64,000 bases of DNA from Legionella erythra (GCF_001467615.1 NZ_LNYA01000028.1:1-64000), one strand, 5' to 3'. Shown: positions 53,495 through 63,057, counted from the first letter of the stretch. Notes: a model not told the origin generated them from the letters alone. Numbers and translations are program-made.

Positions 53495-56188
53495 ATGGCT
53501 CGAGAAAATGTGTTAAGTGATTTGTTACATAGGAATACTGCCGAACATCCCAACACACGCCTTCTTCAAAAAATTCTTCTTTGCATTCATCGCGGCTGGT
53601 TTCGTATCAACGGCCTGGCGCCGGATAGTCATTACACACTGGGTAATTACCTGCTGGACGATGAACGCATCATTTTCGATTACACGAGGCTTAGTGATGA
53701 GGCGAAAGAAAAATTTATCCACTGGTTTTTAACGCCGCATTGCCATAATGCGCAAATGGCTTTTTTAAGCGGGGTAGCGACCAATGATTACCGGGGTTAC
53801 ACGGCGGAAGTCGGTTTAAGTTGGTGGGGCCGTATCACGAACCTCCTTTATTATCGCCGCAAAGCCTATCATTGGCCGCTTACGCCGTTGGAGCTCACAT
53901 TAAATTACCAGTTGACCGGTGTTGAAATCTGTCCGGACAAGTATGGGCTTTTGATTGGCCTTAAACAATTTGCGACGGAAAGCAATGGCAGTAAATACCG
54001 CGATCCGGATGATAATCAGTTGACGCCCCTGCGTAATGCTAAACGCTTGATATTAACCGATCGATTGGTTGAAAGTTTAATCCATGAGGATCTTGATGCG
54101 CTCAATTATGATGACATGATTTTTAAACCGCATCTCTATGCTATCCGTGTGCCTTTGCAAAATCAGCGCATGGAGGAGATGTACGAATACCGCCAGACGC
54201 AGCGGTTTATTACCACGCAAACCTGGTATCAACGATTATGGCGCTGGATTAAGTCCTGGTATGAAAAACCAAATAACGAATATGAACTGGAAGAATTTAA
54301 ATTCAGAGAAAAAAATTACCAACCGCTTATCGAAGAGGATGACGTCATGGTGTCCGAGCGGCCATCCACCGGCGAAATACTGATTACCGAAAAACGGCCA
54401 GAGCTTGACAATATGGTGTTTTGCGGTGGTGGCGGCAAAATATTTGCCCATGTTGGTGCGTATAAAGCCTGTGAGGCAGCCGGCATCAATCCAACCCGTT
54501 TTGCAGGCAGTTCGGCTGGAGCCATTATGGCCGTGCTGTGTTATTTAGGCTACACCTCGGAAGAGATATTGAATTTTTTTAAAGAATTTCGGCAGGAAAA
54601 TCTGATTCACTTTGACATTGACAGTTCAGGCATGTCAGATACCCAGGCCGTGAAAGGCGCACTGGATTTTATGGTGACGCAGAAAGTCAATCAAATCATT
54701 CGGCGCTATGAAATTGATACGACGGCCAAGGGGCGAAAGTTTCTGTCGGACGAAGTACTCTACAATAATAAAATCACCTTTGCATCACTTAAAGCGCTTA
54801 AGGCGCGCTACCCTGATTGCGGGCTCGGTAATGAGTTAATTGTGACAGCGACCAATATAAAGCGGCGCAAAACCCGCTATTTCTCAAGCACGACCACGCC
54901 GGATCTTGAAGTCAGTGCCGTGGTCACGATGTCAGCCAGTTTACCGGTAGTTTTTAAACCCACTATTTTTGAAGGAGAGCCGCACAACGATGGCGGCGTA
55001 TTAAACAATCTCCCCACCAATGTATTTCATGACAACCATTCAACGCTGCTGACGTCGGAATACGGCAATTGTTTAAGTTTGCTTGCTTTTCAGTTTGATA
55101 ATGGTTGCGAGCGGGGCTTGCTGGATAAGCTGGTGGATCGTATCTACCGGGAAAATTTCATCTGGAACTGGATTTATGGTTTTTTAACGGGTGTTAAAGA
55201 TCCAGTCAGCGGCTGGGAACAGGATCGTTTACGATTAATGCAGCACAGTAATCAGGTGGTCTTGCTGCCCACAGGCAATGTGTCGGCTACTCAATTTAAT
55301 ATCACGCCAGAAGAACAGGCCATGCTGGTGCAGTATGGTGAGGAAGCGGTAAAAAATTACATTGCGCCACGCTATGACACAAGTCAGTCCGGTAAGGCAC
55401 GTAATGAAGAATACATGTATGCGAATTTTGCAAGCATTGAAGAAGCGCTCTATTTTACCTGCTTTCGTAATCGCAAGGACTGGTTTGAGCGTCTGGCTGA
55501 CATTGCTCTTGAACGAGGGATGACTGCTGATAAAATTAATGAGATACGCGAGCGTCATTTTCCGCAACCCAAATCAGAGTCTGCCAGATCGCCGTATCCC
55601 AATGAGGGTGATTTTTTTAATTCAGGCCTGTCCACCTGGCTGCGTCGAGTCAATACCCTGTGCAATATGCAGATTTTTGAAAGCATGTTTCCGATTTTTT
55701 TAAAATTGCCTGCTGCTGTCTTTAAAAAGCCAGCAGACTTGAAAATCTATAAAGTAGCACGGCATTCATTTGCTTTGAGCAACCCTCATCATAGCCTCGA
55801 TATGCTGCTTAAAATCAATGGCGAGGTGCATGTCTTGTTCGCTATTCTGAAACAGATCACGTCGAGGTTGAATGTTGAATCGCTAAAGGAACAATGCCAG
55901 CAATTGAAATGGTTTGAATCTATTCTTAATAATAAAGGGATTACCGAAGAACCGGTGTTCTATGCAAACTGGGAGTTAACCCCGGAACAGGCCACACGAT
56001 TGTTTAAAGCCTTTCAAACCGGCAATCTAAATGCGGCACGCCTGATTTGCCATAGCCTGAAAAACAAAGAGGAGCCCCTGCAGACCGTGGTTAAGGGGCA
56101 GGGAGACGAACTCATTTATACGGATGACTATCATGAGGACACTGATTACTGGCGCATCAAGGGGAATCGGGCAGGCTATAGCGTTTGA
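53495..56188 (+). CDS. vpdC: Patatin-like phospholipase, VpdC-type Dot/Icm effector
   Basis: 897 residues from the ATG at 53495, with AAGGGAT upstream; a longer frame from 53459 has no site. The patatin core starts near residue 309: FCGGGGKIFAHVGAYKACEA gives the oxyanion hole, FAGSSAGAIMAVL the nucleophilic Ser (G-x-S-x-G), and HNDGGVLNNLP the catalytic Asp. No signal peptide. It hydrolyses phospholipid acyl chains; in L. pneumophila the VpdC effector follows pyrF, as here (from memory). Its last 65 bases overlap the SDR gene. Confidence 0.85.
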   Translation: MARENVLSDLLHRNTAEHPNTRLLQKILLCIHRGWFRINGLAPDSHYTLGNYLLDDERIIFDYTRLSDEAKEKFIHWFLTPHCHNAQMAFLSGVATNDYRGYTAEVGLSWWGRITNLLYYRRKAYHWPLTPLELTLNYQLTGVEICPDKYGLLIGLKQFATESNGSKYRDPDDNQLTPLRNAKRLILTDRLVESLIHEDLDALNYDDMIFKPHLYAIRVPLQNQRMEEMYEYRQTQRFITTQTWYQRLWRWIKSWYEKPNNEYELEEFKFREKNYQPLIEEDDVMVSERPSTGEILITEKRPELDNMVFCGGGGKIFAHVGAYKACEAAGINPTRFAGSSAGAIMAVLCYLGYTSEEILNFFKEFRQENLIHFDIDSSGMSDTQAVKGALDFMVTQKVNQIIRRYEIDTTAKGRKFLSDEVLYNNKITFASLKALKARYPDCGLGNELIVTATNIKRRKTRYFSSTTTPDLEVSAVVTMSASLPVVFKPTIFEGEPHNDGGVLNNLPTNVFHDNHSTLLTSEYGNCLSLLAFQFDNGCERGLLDKLVDRIYRENFIWNWIYGFLTGVKDPVSGWEQDRLRLMQHSNQVVLLPTGNVSATQFNITPEEQAMLVQYGEEAVKNYIAPRYDTSQSGKARNEEYMYANFASIEEALYFTCFRNRKDWFERLADIALERGMTADKINEIRERHFPQPKSESARSPYPNEGDFFNSGLSTWLRRVNTLCNMQIFESMFPIFLKLPAAVFKKPADLKIYKVARHSFALSNPHHSLDMLLKINGEVHVLFAILKQITSRLNVESLKEQCQQLKWFESILNNKGITEEPVFYANWELTPEQATRLFKAFQTGNLNAARLICHSLKNKEEPLQTVVKGQGDELIYTDDYHEDTDYWRIKGNRAGYSV

Positions 56189-56912
56189 GTTTGCAAGGCA
56201 GGGACATGATGTGGTTCTGGTGGCTCGTGAAGAATCGCGTCTCAGCGAATTTGCGGCAACGCTTCGCTTAAAATTCGGTATCCAGGCTGACAGCATCACC
56301 ATGGATTTAAGCCGCCCCGGCAGTGCGCGTACCCTGGTAGAAACGCTGGAAAACAAGCAATGGGATATTGAATGCGTGATTAATAATGCCGGTATCGGCT
56401 GCATGGCTGATTTTGTGGAAACGAATAACGAAACGGTCAATGCCATGATGCAATTAAACATGGTTTGTCTAACCGAACTCACCCACTATTATGCCGAGCG
56501 CTTCAGCAAACTGGGTCGAGGAAAAATTTTACAGGTGGCATCGACAGCAGGCTTCCAGCCTGGACCGCGCATGGCGACTTACTATGCGACCAAAGCCTAT
56601 GTAATCTCCCTTTCGCAAGCCTTGGCGTATGAGTTAAAGCCGCATGGGGTTACTGTCTCTATTTTGTGCCCAGGCCCAACTGAAACGGCGTTTATGGAAA
56701 GGGCCCACATGCAGGGATCCTGGCTTGCCCGTGGCATCATTGGACTCATGAGTGCCGAAAAAGTTGCGCGTAAGGCTTACAACGGATTAAATAGCAATAA
56801 ATTATTTATTATTCCCGGTATAATGAATAAAATTCTGGTTTTCGCTGCGAAGCTTTCTCCGTCATTTATGTCCACGAGAATTGTCGCTTTTTTTCATCGA
56901 AAACAGGTTTAA
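56124..56912 (+). CDS. Short-chain dehydrogenase/reductase (SDR)
   Basis: 262 residues from the ATG at 56124; MRTLITGASRGIG, at the ATG 56133, is the more natural start. The NAD(P) motif TGASRGIGQ, NNAGIG, and the active-site set ASTAGFQPGP...YYATK with Tyr and Lys are all present. A hydrophobic segment at the C-terminus (KILVFAAKLSPSFM) hints at membrane contact. The first 65 bases are shared with the end of vpdC in another frame. Substrate unknown; resembles the DltE-type group. Confidence 0.85.
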   Translation: MTIMRTLITGASRGIGQAIAFEFARQGHDVVLVAREESRLSEFAATLRLKFGIQADSITMDLSRPGSARTLVETLENKQWDIECVINNAGIGCMADFVETNNETVNAMMQLNMVCLTELTHYYAERFSKLGRGKILQVASTAGFQPGPRMATYYATKAYVISLSQALAYELKPHGVTVSILCPGPTETAFMERAHMQGSWLARGIIGLMSAEKVARKAYNGLNSNKLFIIPGIMNKILVFAAKLSPSFMSTRIVAFFHRKQV

Positions 56913-56919
56913 GGCTGGC

Positions 56920-57576
56920 ATGTCAAATCATTTAAATCATTATTATCTGCAACAAATGGGGATAGAGCCCTGGATTGTACGCGATGACAATACCGGCTGT
57001 ACAAAACAGTTATCGCAATTAATGACGGCCGTGGCTTCCTGCAGGCGATGCGCGTTGGCTAATACCCGCACGAACACGGTTTTTTCTCGCGGTAACCCGG
57101 CTGCGAAACTCATGATTATTGGCGAGGCTCCCGGATTTTATGAGGATAAACAGGGCAAGCCGTTTGTGGGTAAAGCCGGTATGTTGCTGGATCGGATGTT
57201 ACAAAGCATCGGCTTGGATGAACAACAGGTGTATATTGCCAATGTTTTAAAATGTCGGCCGCCTGATAATCGTGATCCCTTGCCTGAGGAAATTAATCAT
57301 TGCCGCGACTACCTTGTACGGCAAATTGAACTGGTAGCACCGGCATTGCTTCTGGCCCTTGGGCGTTTTGCCGGACAATTTCTTATGGGTAAAACTACGC
57401 CTTTGAATCAATTGCGGGCTAAATTACACTATTATCAACAGATTCCTTTTTTAGTTACGTATCATCCAGCTTATCTTTTACGCAATCCAAAAGATAAAAA
57501 ACAGGCGTTCAGTGATTTACTTTTGGTTAAACAACAATTATTCAACGACAAGCAGCAACCGGCAACGGGCGTTTAG
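56920..57576 (+). CDS. Uracil-DNA glycosylase, family 4 (Fe-S type)
   Basis: 218 residues from the ATG at 56920. The cluster Cys residues are in ASCRRCALANTR and KCRPPDNRDPLPEEINHC. Active-site motif A is GEAPGFYEDKQGKPFVGKAG and motif B HPAYLLRNP. It removes uracil from DNA. The 65 bases at its end overlap the first pseudopilin gene, whose start is a GTG at 57512. Confidence 0.9.
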   Translation: MSNHLNHYYLQQMGIEPWIVRDDNTGCTKQLSQLMTAVASCRRCALANTRTNTVFSRGNPAAKLMIIGEAPGFYEDKQGKPFVGKAGMLLDRMLQSIGLDEQQVYIANVLKCRPPDNRDPLPEEINHCRDYLVRQIELVAPALLLALGRFAGQFLMGKTTPLNQLRAKLHYYQQIPFLVTYHPAYLLRNPKDKKQAFSDLLLVKQQLFNDKQQPATGV

Positions 57577-58042
57577 TCTGGTTGAGCTATTAGTCTGCCT
57601 TGCGTTGGCTAGCGTACTGGCAGGGTTATATCTCGCAACGAATGCAAAAAACGAGCTACAAGCGCAACTGACGGTGGCGCAGCATCGGTTATCTCAGGCT
57701 ATACAATATGCCCGTAACCAAGCCCTGGTCCAGCATTCGGCGCTGGTTTTACAGCCGGTACAACTGGAGAACTGGGCAAGAGGCATGATGCTTTTTAAAG
57801 ACAATGCCAATCACCGGCTTAGCCATCGGGATGAGCTGGTTTACGCATGGCACGGTTTTCGCTCGCCGCTAACCATTACCTGGGTGGGTTTCCAATCATC
57901 GGATTATTTGATTTTTAGCCAAACACCAGGACATGGGGCGGTGAATGGCCATTTTTCCATTGCTTATCAAGGTGTTGAAATCGGCCGGGTTGTTATTAAT
58001 CGGCTTGGTCGACTCCGTTTCGCCAATTTTACAGCAAAATAG
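57512..58042 (+). CDS. GspH/FimT-family type IV pseudopilin
   Basis: 176 residues. The prepilin signal is RQRA-FSLVELLVCLALASV, cut by PilD before Phe, with Ala rather than Gly at -1, followed by the hydrophobic helix. The rest is a FimT/GspH-like beta domain. GTG start inside the uracil-glycosylase gene. It likely acts as a minor pilin or pseudopilin in type IV pili, DNA uptake or type II secretion. Confidence 0.75.
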   Translation: MIYFWLNNNYSTTSSNRQRAFSLVELLVCLALASVLAGLYLATNAKNELQAQLTVAQHRLSQAIQYARNQALVQHSALVLQPVQLENWARGMMLFKDNANHRLSHRDELVYAWHGFRSPLTITWVGFQSSDYLIFSQTPGHGAVNGHFSIAYQGVEIGRVVINRLGRLRFANFTAK

Positions 58043-58070
58043 CCTATAATTTATACAGAATTTCCGGAAA

Positions 58071-58604
58071 ATGGTGGTTATTTTGATAGGGAAGTGCCGG
58101 GCGGGGTTTACCCTGACAGAGTTTATGGTCACCTTGGCCGTGGCAGGTATTTTTATGGCCGTGGGTGTGCCTGCCTATTACTCCTTAATTCAAAATAACA
58201 AAGCAGTAGGCATGGCCAATAAATTATCCGCAAGTTTCAGTTATGCCCGTATGGAAGCCATCAAACGAGGTATTCGTGTTTCTGTCTGCCCGGCAGCAAA
58301 TGCCGGTTTAAATGCCTGTGGTACTGCAGCGCAGTGGGCGCAGGGCTGGATTGTATTTCTGGATGCCAATAACAATAACACCATTGATTCAGCCGCTGAT
58401 ATCGTCAAAATTCAGGAAGCCCTGCCAACCGGCACGGCAGTCAATGCCAACCAGGGTATCGTCAGTTACGACAGTTCGGGCTTCGTAACCAGCGGCGCAT
58501 TGAATATGACTATCTCTGCTTCAGGCTGCAGCGGGACCAATGCCCGCGCCTTAGCCATTACGTCCAGTGGCCGCTTAACCATCGCTAAAATGACTTGTCC
58601 TTAA
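58071..58604 (+). CDS. GspH/FimT-family type IV pseudopilin
   Basis: 177 residues with a canonical prepilin site CRAG-FTLTEFMVTLAVAG (Gly at -1, Glu at +5) and a globular domain with SFSYARMEAIKRGIRVSVCP, typical of FimT. Cys residues in the globular part (VCPAANAG, NACGTAAQ, ASGCSGTN, KMTCP) could form disulfides. It follows a second FimT-like gene by 28 bases; the pair may belong to the DNA-uptake pilus. Confidence 0.85.
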   Translation: MVVILIGKCRAGFTLTEFMVTLAVAGIFMAVGVPAYYSLIQNNKAVGMANKLSASFSYARMEAIKRGIRVSVCPAANAGLNACGTAAQWAQGWIVFLDANNNNTIDSAADIVKIQEALPTGTAVNANQGIVSYDSSGFVTSGALNMTISASGCSGTNARALAITSSGRLTIAKMTCP

Positions 58605-58643
58605 TTCAGGCCGCTTCTCATTCTGTTTTCTTCCAGCCGCCAA

Positions 58644-58652
58644 TGTTATACT
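58644..58652 (+). promoter_or_regulatory. Extended -10 element before ubiC
   Basis: TG-T-TATACT is an extended -10 sequence 27 bases before the ubiC ATG. It would not need a strong -35, and none is present. Confidence 0.45.
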
Positions 58653-58679
58653 GTCTGGCGTTTTTGCCACCTGTTAACC

Positions 58680-59219
58680 GTGATGTCATTTGAAATTTTA
58701 CCAGCGCTGACCCGCTCCTTGACGCCGCCTAAAGCCTTGCTGCCCTGGCTGACTCATGCCGACGAGCTGTCCCTGAAATTGCGTGAGAAGACGGGTGGGG
58801 TTGCACTTTGCGTGCTAAAGCAGGCTTGGGTACCAACTGGCTGGTGGGAAAAATCAGTATTGGATTTGACCATCGCCACCGTGATTCATCGTGAGGTGAT
58901 TGTTTCAGCGGCAAAGACACCATGTTGGTACGGACGAACTATCATACCCGCACCTACCTGGTTAAAAAATCAATCTTTTTTTGGGCGTTTACGTCAGGAG
59001 TCTTTAGGACGTCTTGTGTTTTATAGCGATGAGGTGAGGCGCACAGGTACCCATTATTATGCGGTGAATTCCACCTGCATGGAATATTATTGGCCTGACA
59101 GTGCATTGATTGAGAAAGAATCCCTGCTTTGGATTCGCCTGTCAAAATTTGTTATTTTCGAGAAATACCCGTTTAGCTTAATTGAAATTTTATTGCCTGG
59201 ACTTTTGCGAGTAATCTGA
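58680..59219 (+). CDS. ubiC: Chorismate lyase
   Basis: 179 residues; the family features REVIVSAAKTPCWYGRTIIP and LGRLVFYSDEVRRTG are present. It converts chorismate to 4-hydroxybenzoate plus pyruvate, the entry of ubiquinone synthesis. The stop overlaps ubiA by one base (TGATG). Confidence 0.9.
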   Translation: MMSFEILPALTRSLTPPKALLPWLTHADELSLKLREKTGGVALCVLKQAWVPTGWWEKSVLDLTIATVIHREVIVSAAKTPCWYGRTIIPAPTWLKNQSFFGRLRQESLGRLVFYSDEVRRTGTHYYAVNSTCMEYYWPDSALIEKESLLWIRLSKFVIFEKYPFSLIEILLPGLLRVI

Positions 59220-60070
59220 TGGATGTTTGGTCTTATCTCCGCCTGATGCGTTTCCATAAACCGGCTGGAACCCTGTTATTATGGGCACCCACCGCTTGGG
59301 CTCTATGGATAGGTTCAGAGGGAACGCCGCCTTTGGCGCTGTTGATTTATTTTTTCTTAGGCACCGTCATGATGCGCGCTGCCGGTTGCGTAATGAATGA
59401 TATAGCGGATCGCCACATTGACTGCCATGTGCAGCGCACACGGGAAAGGCCCTTAACCAGCGGCCAACTGACGCTTTGGCAGGCAGCCGGCACCTTGTGC
59501 GTGTTATTGAGCCTGGCGCTACTCATCTTGTTGCAACTCCCCCATGCCTGCTTTTATTATGCTGTGATTGCATTGTTTTTAACCTTTATCTACCCCTTCT
59601 GTAAACGCTTTATTGCGTGTCCTCAACTGGTATTGGGATTAGCGTTTTCAATGGGTATTCCCATGGCTTTTGCTGCCTTGCATCGCCCGGTCGACTTAGC
59701 GATGACCTTGTTATTTATCATTAATTTTGCCTGGATTGTAGCTTACGATACGGAGTATGCCATGGTCGACAGGAAAGATGATTTACGCATCGGCGTAAAA
59801 TCCACGGCTATATTTTTTGCGCAATGGGATAAATTGATCATTGGTCTGCTGCAGATGCTTTTACACAGCCTGTGGTTGCCTTTAGCCTGGATTTCCTCCT
59901 TTTCACTGCCTTTTTTCTTGGGCTGGGCTGTGGGTGGAGCGATGTTAGGTTATCAGCAATGGCTTATACTGGAGCGCGAAGAAACAGCCTGTTTTAAGGC
60001 ATTCAATATGAACAGCTGGTACGGTTTAAGCTTGTGGGCAGGGCTTATTCTGGACGGGTGGTTTAAGTAA
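59219..60070 (+). CDS. ubiA: 4-hydroxybenzoate octaprenyltransferase
   Basis: 283 residues with eight or nine membrane segments; the two Asp-rich prenyl-binding motifs are NDIADRHIDCHVQRT and DTEYAMVDRKDD. It attaches the polyprenyl tail to 4-hydroxybenzoate in the inner membrane, using the product of UbiC encoded just upstream. Confidence 0.95.
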   Translation: MDVWSYLRLMRFHKPAGTLLLWAPTAWALWIGSEGTPPLALLIYFFLGTVMMRAAGCVMNDIADRHIDCHVQRTRERPLTSGQLTLWQAAGTLCVLLSLALLILLQLPHACFYYAVIALFLTFIYPFCKRFIACPQLVLGLAFSMGIPMAFAALHRPVDLAMTLLFIINFAWIVAYDTEYAMVDRKDDLRIGVKSTAIFFAQWDKLIIGLLQMLLHSLWLPLAWISSFSLPFFLGWAVGGAMLGYQQWLILEREETACFKAFNMNSWYGLSLWAGLILDGWFK

Positions 60071-60104
60071 TTCGAGAGAGAGCGGGTTTGCGTTGCCTGA
60101 TTAA

Positions 60105-60866
60105 TTATTGAACGAGTTCGTCCAATAAGCTGCTGGCGCCGATTCTAAACCAGCTTGAATGGACTTGTTTTGCTAAACAATATTCTGCCAGTTGCATGTA
60201 GGACAAGGCCTGCGCTTTCTGTTTTACCCCGCCTGACACCTTGATGCCGCAGGCGGAGCCGCTGTCCTGGATGGCTTTCAGCAGGGTAAAAACGGCAAGC
60301 GGCGTGGCGCCGACAGGTAGTTTACCTGTTGACGTTTTTAGAAAATCACAACCTTGATCCAGGATTTCACGACAGGCATGGTAGAGGGTTATAGCGGAAG
60401 GGAAGGCACCCGTTTCGAGGATCACTTTAAAGCCTGTCTGCTTATCGCGGCAGAGGGCGTACAGGGAGCGGCAATGCGCCAGGGCTTGGAGGGTTTCTCC
60501 TTTTAGATACGCTGTATAAGGGAAAACATAATCAATTTCATCCGCTTTGCCCTCGTCAATGGCCAGACGAACTTCCTGTTCTACTTCAGCAAGAGGCTGC
60601 AATCCACTCGGAAAATTGACGACCGTTGCCCTCTTAAACGAAAAATGTTTAGGAAGGCAAGGAAGATGTTTTGGGTATACACAGGCGGCAGCAACAGGGT
60701 AGCTTGTTAGTTTTTCCACAAATTGCGACAGGGCCTGTGCGTCAGCCTCGGTATCGAGCAGTGTCAGATCAAGCAGGGCGATTATTTCTTCAGAATCTGG
60801 AATGCGTTGCTTTTTGCCTTGCTCCAGCTGTTGAAGTGTCTGACTGTACTCGTTTTCGATGTTCAT
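60105..60866 (-). CDS. deoC: Deoxyribose-phosphate aldolase
   Basis: 253 residues, class I aldolase TIM barrel of the E. coli group. The Schiff-base Lys is in FLKTSTGKLP, a second Lys in GIKVSGGVK, and ILETGAF is conserved. It splits deoxyribose-5-phosphate to acetaldehyde and glyceraldehyde-3-phosphate. It overlaps the preceding nucleoside phosphorylase by 4 bases, so both work in nucleoside salvage. Confidence 0.93.
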   Translation of the reverse strand: MNIENEYSQTLQQLEQGKKQRIPDSEEIIALLDLTLLDTEADAQALSQFVEKLTSYPVAAACVYPKHLPCLPKHFSFKRATVVNFPSGLQPLAEVEQEVRLAIDEGKADEIDYVFPYTAYLKGETLQALAHCRSLYALCRDKQTGFKVILETGAFPSAITLYHACREILDQGCDFLKTSTGKLPVGATPLAVFTLLKAIQDSGSACGIKVSGGVKQKAQALSYMQLAEYCLAKQVHSSWFRIGASSLLDELVQ

Positions 60867-61693
60867 GCAAGACCTGCAATGAAACCTTTAATCAGGCGGT
60901 TTAATTTTTCTGCCGCCTGAGACGCCATCATGACTACCGCCTCATGGCTGTGGCTGCTGCTGGCTAAACCAGTGGCATAATTGGTAATGGTTGCGATAAC
61001 TGCTACTTTCATGCCGCAATGGTTAGCCACCAGTACTTCGGGCACTGTCGACATGCCGACGGCATCCGCTCCCCAAATGCGAAAAGCACGGATTTCGGCA
61101 GCCGTTTCATAGTTAGGCCCCAGTATCGATAAATACACACCCTGATGGAGATTAATCTGTTCTTTTAAAGCGATCTGTAAAAGTGTCTGGCGGGTGGCTT
61201 TATCGTAAGCATTGTCCAGTGGGAAAAAACGCGGACCGAATTCGTCATCATTAGGGCCAACCAATGGATTGCCAGGCTGCAGGTTGATGTGATCAGTAAT
61301 GAGCATTAATTCCCCAGGGCCTACATCCTCCCGTAAGGAACCTGACGCGTTTGTGGCAAAAAAGTATTCGCAACCCAGTAATTTTAAGGTGCGGACGTAG
61401 GTTTTCACCACGCTATAATCGACACCTTCATACGTGTGGGCACGACCTTGCAAACACACAACGCCAACACCGTTCAGATAGCCCAGAACCAGTTTACTGC
61501 CATGACCATGCACGGAGGTTTTGGGAAACCCGGGTAATTGGGTATATTCAATGGATACGGCATTGTCCAACTGCTCAGCAAAACTGCCTAAGCCGGAGCC
61601 TAAAACGATCCCAATAACAGGGCTGAAGTCAGGAACAATTTTCTTAATTTCCGCTGCTGCCAGATGGGCCGGGCTTAAATTCGTTTGCGTCAT
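60863..61693 (-). CDS. Purine nucleoside phosphorylase (trimeric type)
   Basis: 276 residues from the ATG at 61693, with GGAAG 6 bases before; a longer frame from 61744 has no site. Family motifs: IVLGSGLGSFAEQ, GHGSKLVLGYLNGVGVVCLQG, FATNASGSLRE and GPNYETAAEIRAF. It converts purine nucleosides to base plus (deoxy)ribose-1-phosphate. Whether it is PunA- or XapA-like cannot be told by eye. Confidence 0.9.
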   Translation of the reverse strand: MTQTNLSPAHLAAAEIKKIVPDFSPVIGIVLGSGLGSFAEQLDNAVSIEYTQLPGFPKTSVHGHGSKLVLGYLNGVGVVCLQGRAHTYEGVDYSVVKTYVRTLKLLGCEYFFATNASGSLREDVGPGELMLITDHINLQPGNPLVGPNDDEFGPRFFPLDNAYDKATRQTLLQIALKEQINLHQGVYLSILGPNYETAAEIRAFRIWGADAVGMSTVPEVLVANHCGMKVAVIATITNYATGLASSSHSHEAVVMMASQAAEKLNRLIKGFIAGLA

Positions 61694-61941
61694 TTTTCTT
61701 CCAATATTCTCTTGGGTTACAAAATCGCTGCTGACTATACTCATTATCGAGTGGGCTTACAAGACGTTAAAATTACGCAAGCATTTTTTTGCAATTAAAA
61801 TGCTTATTAATGAGGGGATTAAGTAAATTAAACCTGCGTTTTATTATGACATTGATTTAAACACTACTGGCCGCCCTTGCGGGGTTGTTTGTCAGTGTCT
61901 TATCGGGTTAACATAGCGTATTTTGCTGATTGTATTCATTC

Positions 61942-63057
61942 ATGCCCACTGTTCAAAGAAGAAAAATTGCTTTATTGACCGTTGTTATCCTCCTTATCCT
62001 CATTAACTTAAGCTTGCGGATGATGCACTATTGGGCCAACCGAAAAATCACCAACAACCTGTTGTCCACACCGGCAGCGGATTTGGTGAAGACCAGTAAA
62101 AAGGATGTTGCCCCCTGGCAGTTGTTAAGTAAAGGGGTGATGGAAACGGTGCAGGCCGTTGTCGGTAGCCATGTGATTTATGCCGGTGGTTTCGATGCCT
62201 TGAATGATGACAATGGGCCAGTGTACAAGTCGCTGGATGGCGGAAAAACCTGGACTGCGGCAAGCCAGGGTTTTCCTGAAAACGCGCTGGTGAATGCCGT
62301 GGCGGCCCTTGACGAAAAAAAAGTCTATGCCGCTACCTGGGGAGCAGGCCTATTTAAGACGGATGATGGCGGCAATACCTGGCTTAGTATTAGTCAGGGG
62401 TTGCCGGGTAAAGATATTTTAGCTCTTTCGGTTGTAGATGAGAACGTAGTGTATGTCAGTGTTTCCGGCAGCCTGACTTCGCGCGGCGGTATATTTAAAA
62501 CAGTTGATGGCGGTGCTCATTGGCAAAGCGTTTACAAAACCTGGCCTAATCGCGTGTTAAGCCTCGATGCGGTTGATGCCAACACGGTTTATGCGGGGAT
62601 TAGTCCAGGCTGGGCCACGAATGGAACGCTTATGAAGACTACCGATGGCGGGGCGCATTGGTCGACGCTTTATGTCGGCTCCCGTCATTTGCAGATCACC
62701 AATCTCGCGGCCTATGATGCCAATACGGTGTATGCCGCCACCTCGGAAGGCATGCTAAAAAGCACCGACGGCGGCCAATACTGGATGGCTGTTAATGCCG
62801 GCTTGCCCATTTCGTTTAATGCCACAACCTATTCCCTGTCAGGGTTGTATGTTGAAAATGACCGGGTGGTCTATGTCGGAGCAAGAACTGACACGGCGCG
62901 AAGCGGTGCGGTTTATTATACCGTAGACGGTGGGATTCACTGGTTTTCAGCGCGAAAAGGATTAAAGACCGATTCCGTAAACAGCATTCAGGTTTTAAAA
63001 AAGGGTACCGCTTATATCGGTACCAATCAGGGGGTATTTAAATCGCAGATTCGCTAA
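61942..63057 (+). CDS. Membrane-anchored Asp-box (BNR-repeat) beta-propeller protein
   Basis: 371 residues from the ATG at 61942. An N-terminal membrane segment (IALLTVVILLILINLSL) is followed by a propeller. Six Asp-box motifs (S/T-x-D-G-G-x-x-W) can be counted: SLDGGKTW, TDDGGNTW, TVDGGAHW, TTDGGAHW, STDGGQYW and TVDGGIHW. The domain therefore faces the periplasm or outside. Similar propellers occur in sialidases and the photosystem II stability factor group, but catalytic residues are not evident, so the role is unknown. Confidence 0.8.
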   Translation: MPTVQRRKIALLTVVILLILINLSLRMMHYWANRKITNNLLSTPAADLVKTSKKDVAPWQLLSKGVMETVQAVVGSHVIYAGGFDALNDDNGPVYKSLDGGKTWTAASQGFPENALVNAVAALDEKKVYAATWGAGLFKTDDGGNTWLSISQGLPGKDILALSVVDENVVYVSVSGSLTSRGGIFKTVDGGAHWQSVYKTWPNRVLSLDAVDANTVYAGISPGWATNGTLMKTTDGGAHWSTLYVGSRHLQITNLAAYDANTVYAATSEGMLKSTDGGQYWMAVNAGLPISFNATTYSLSGLYVENDRVVYVGARTDTARSGAVYYTVDGGIHWFSARKGLKTDSVNSIQVLKKGTAYIGTNQGVFKSQIR

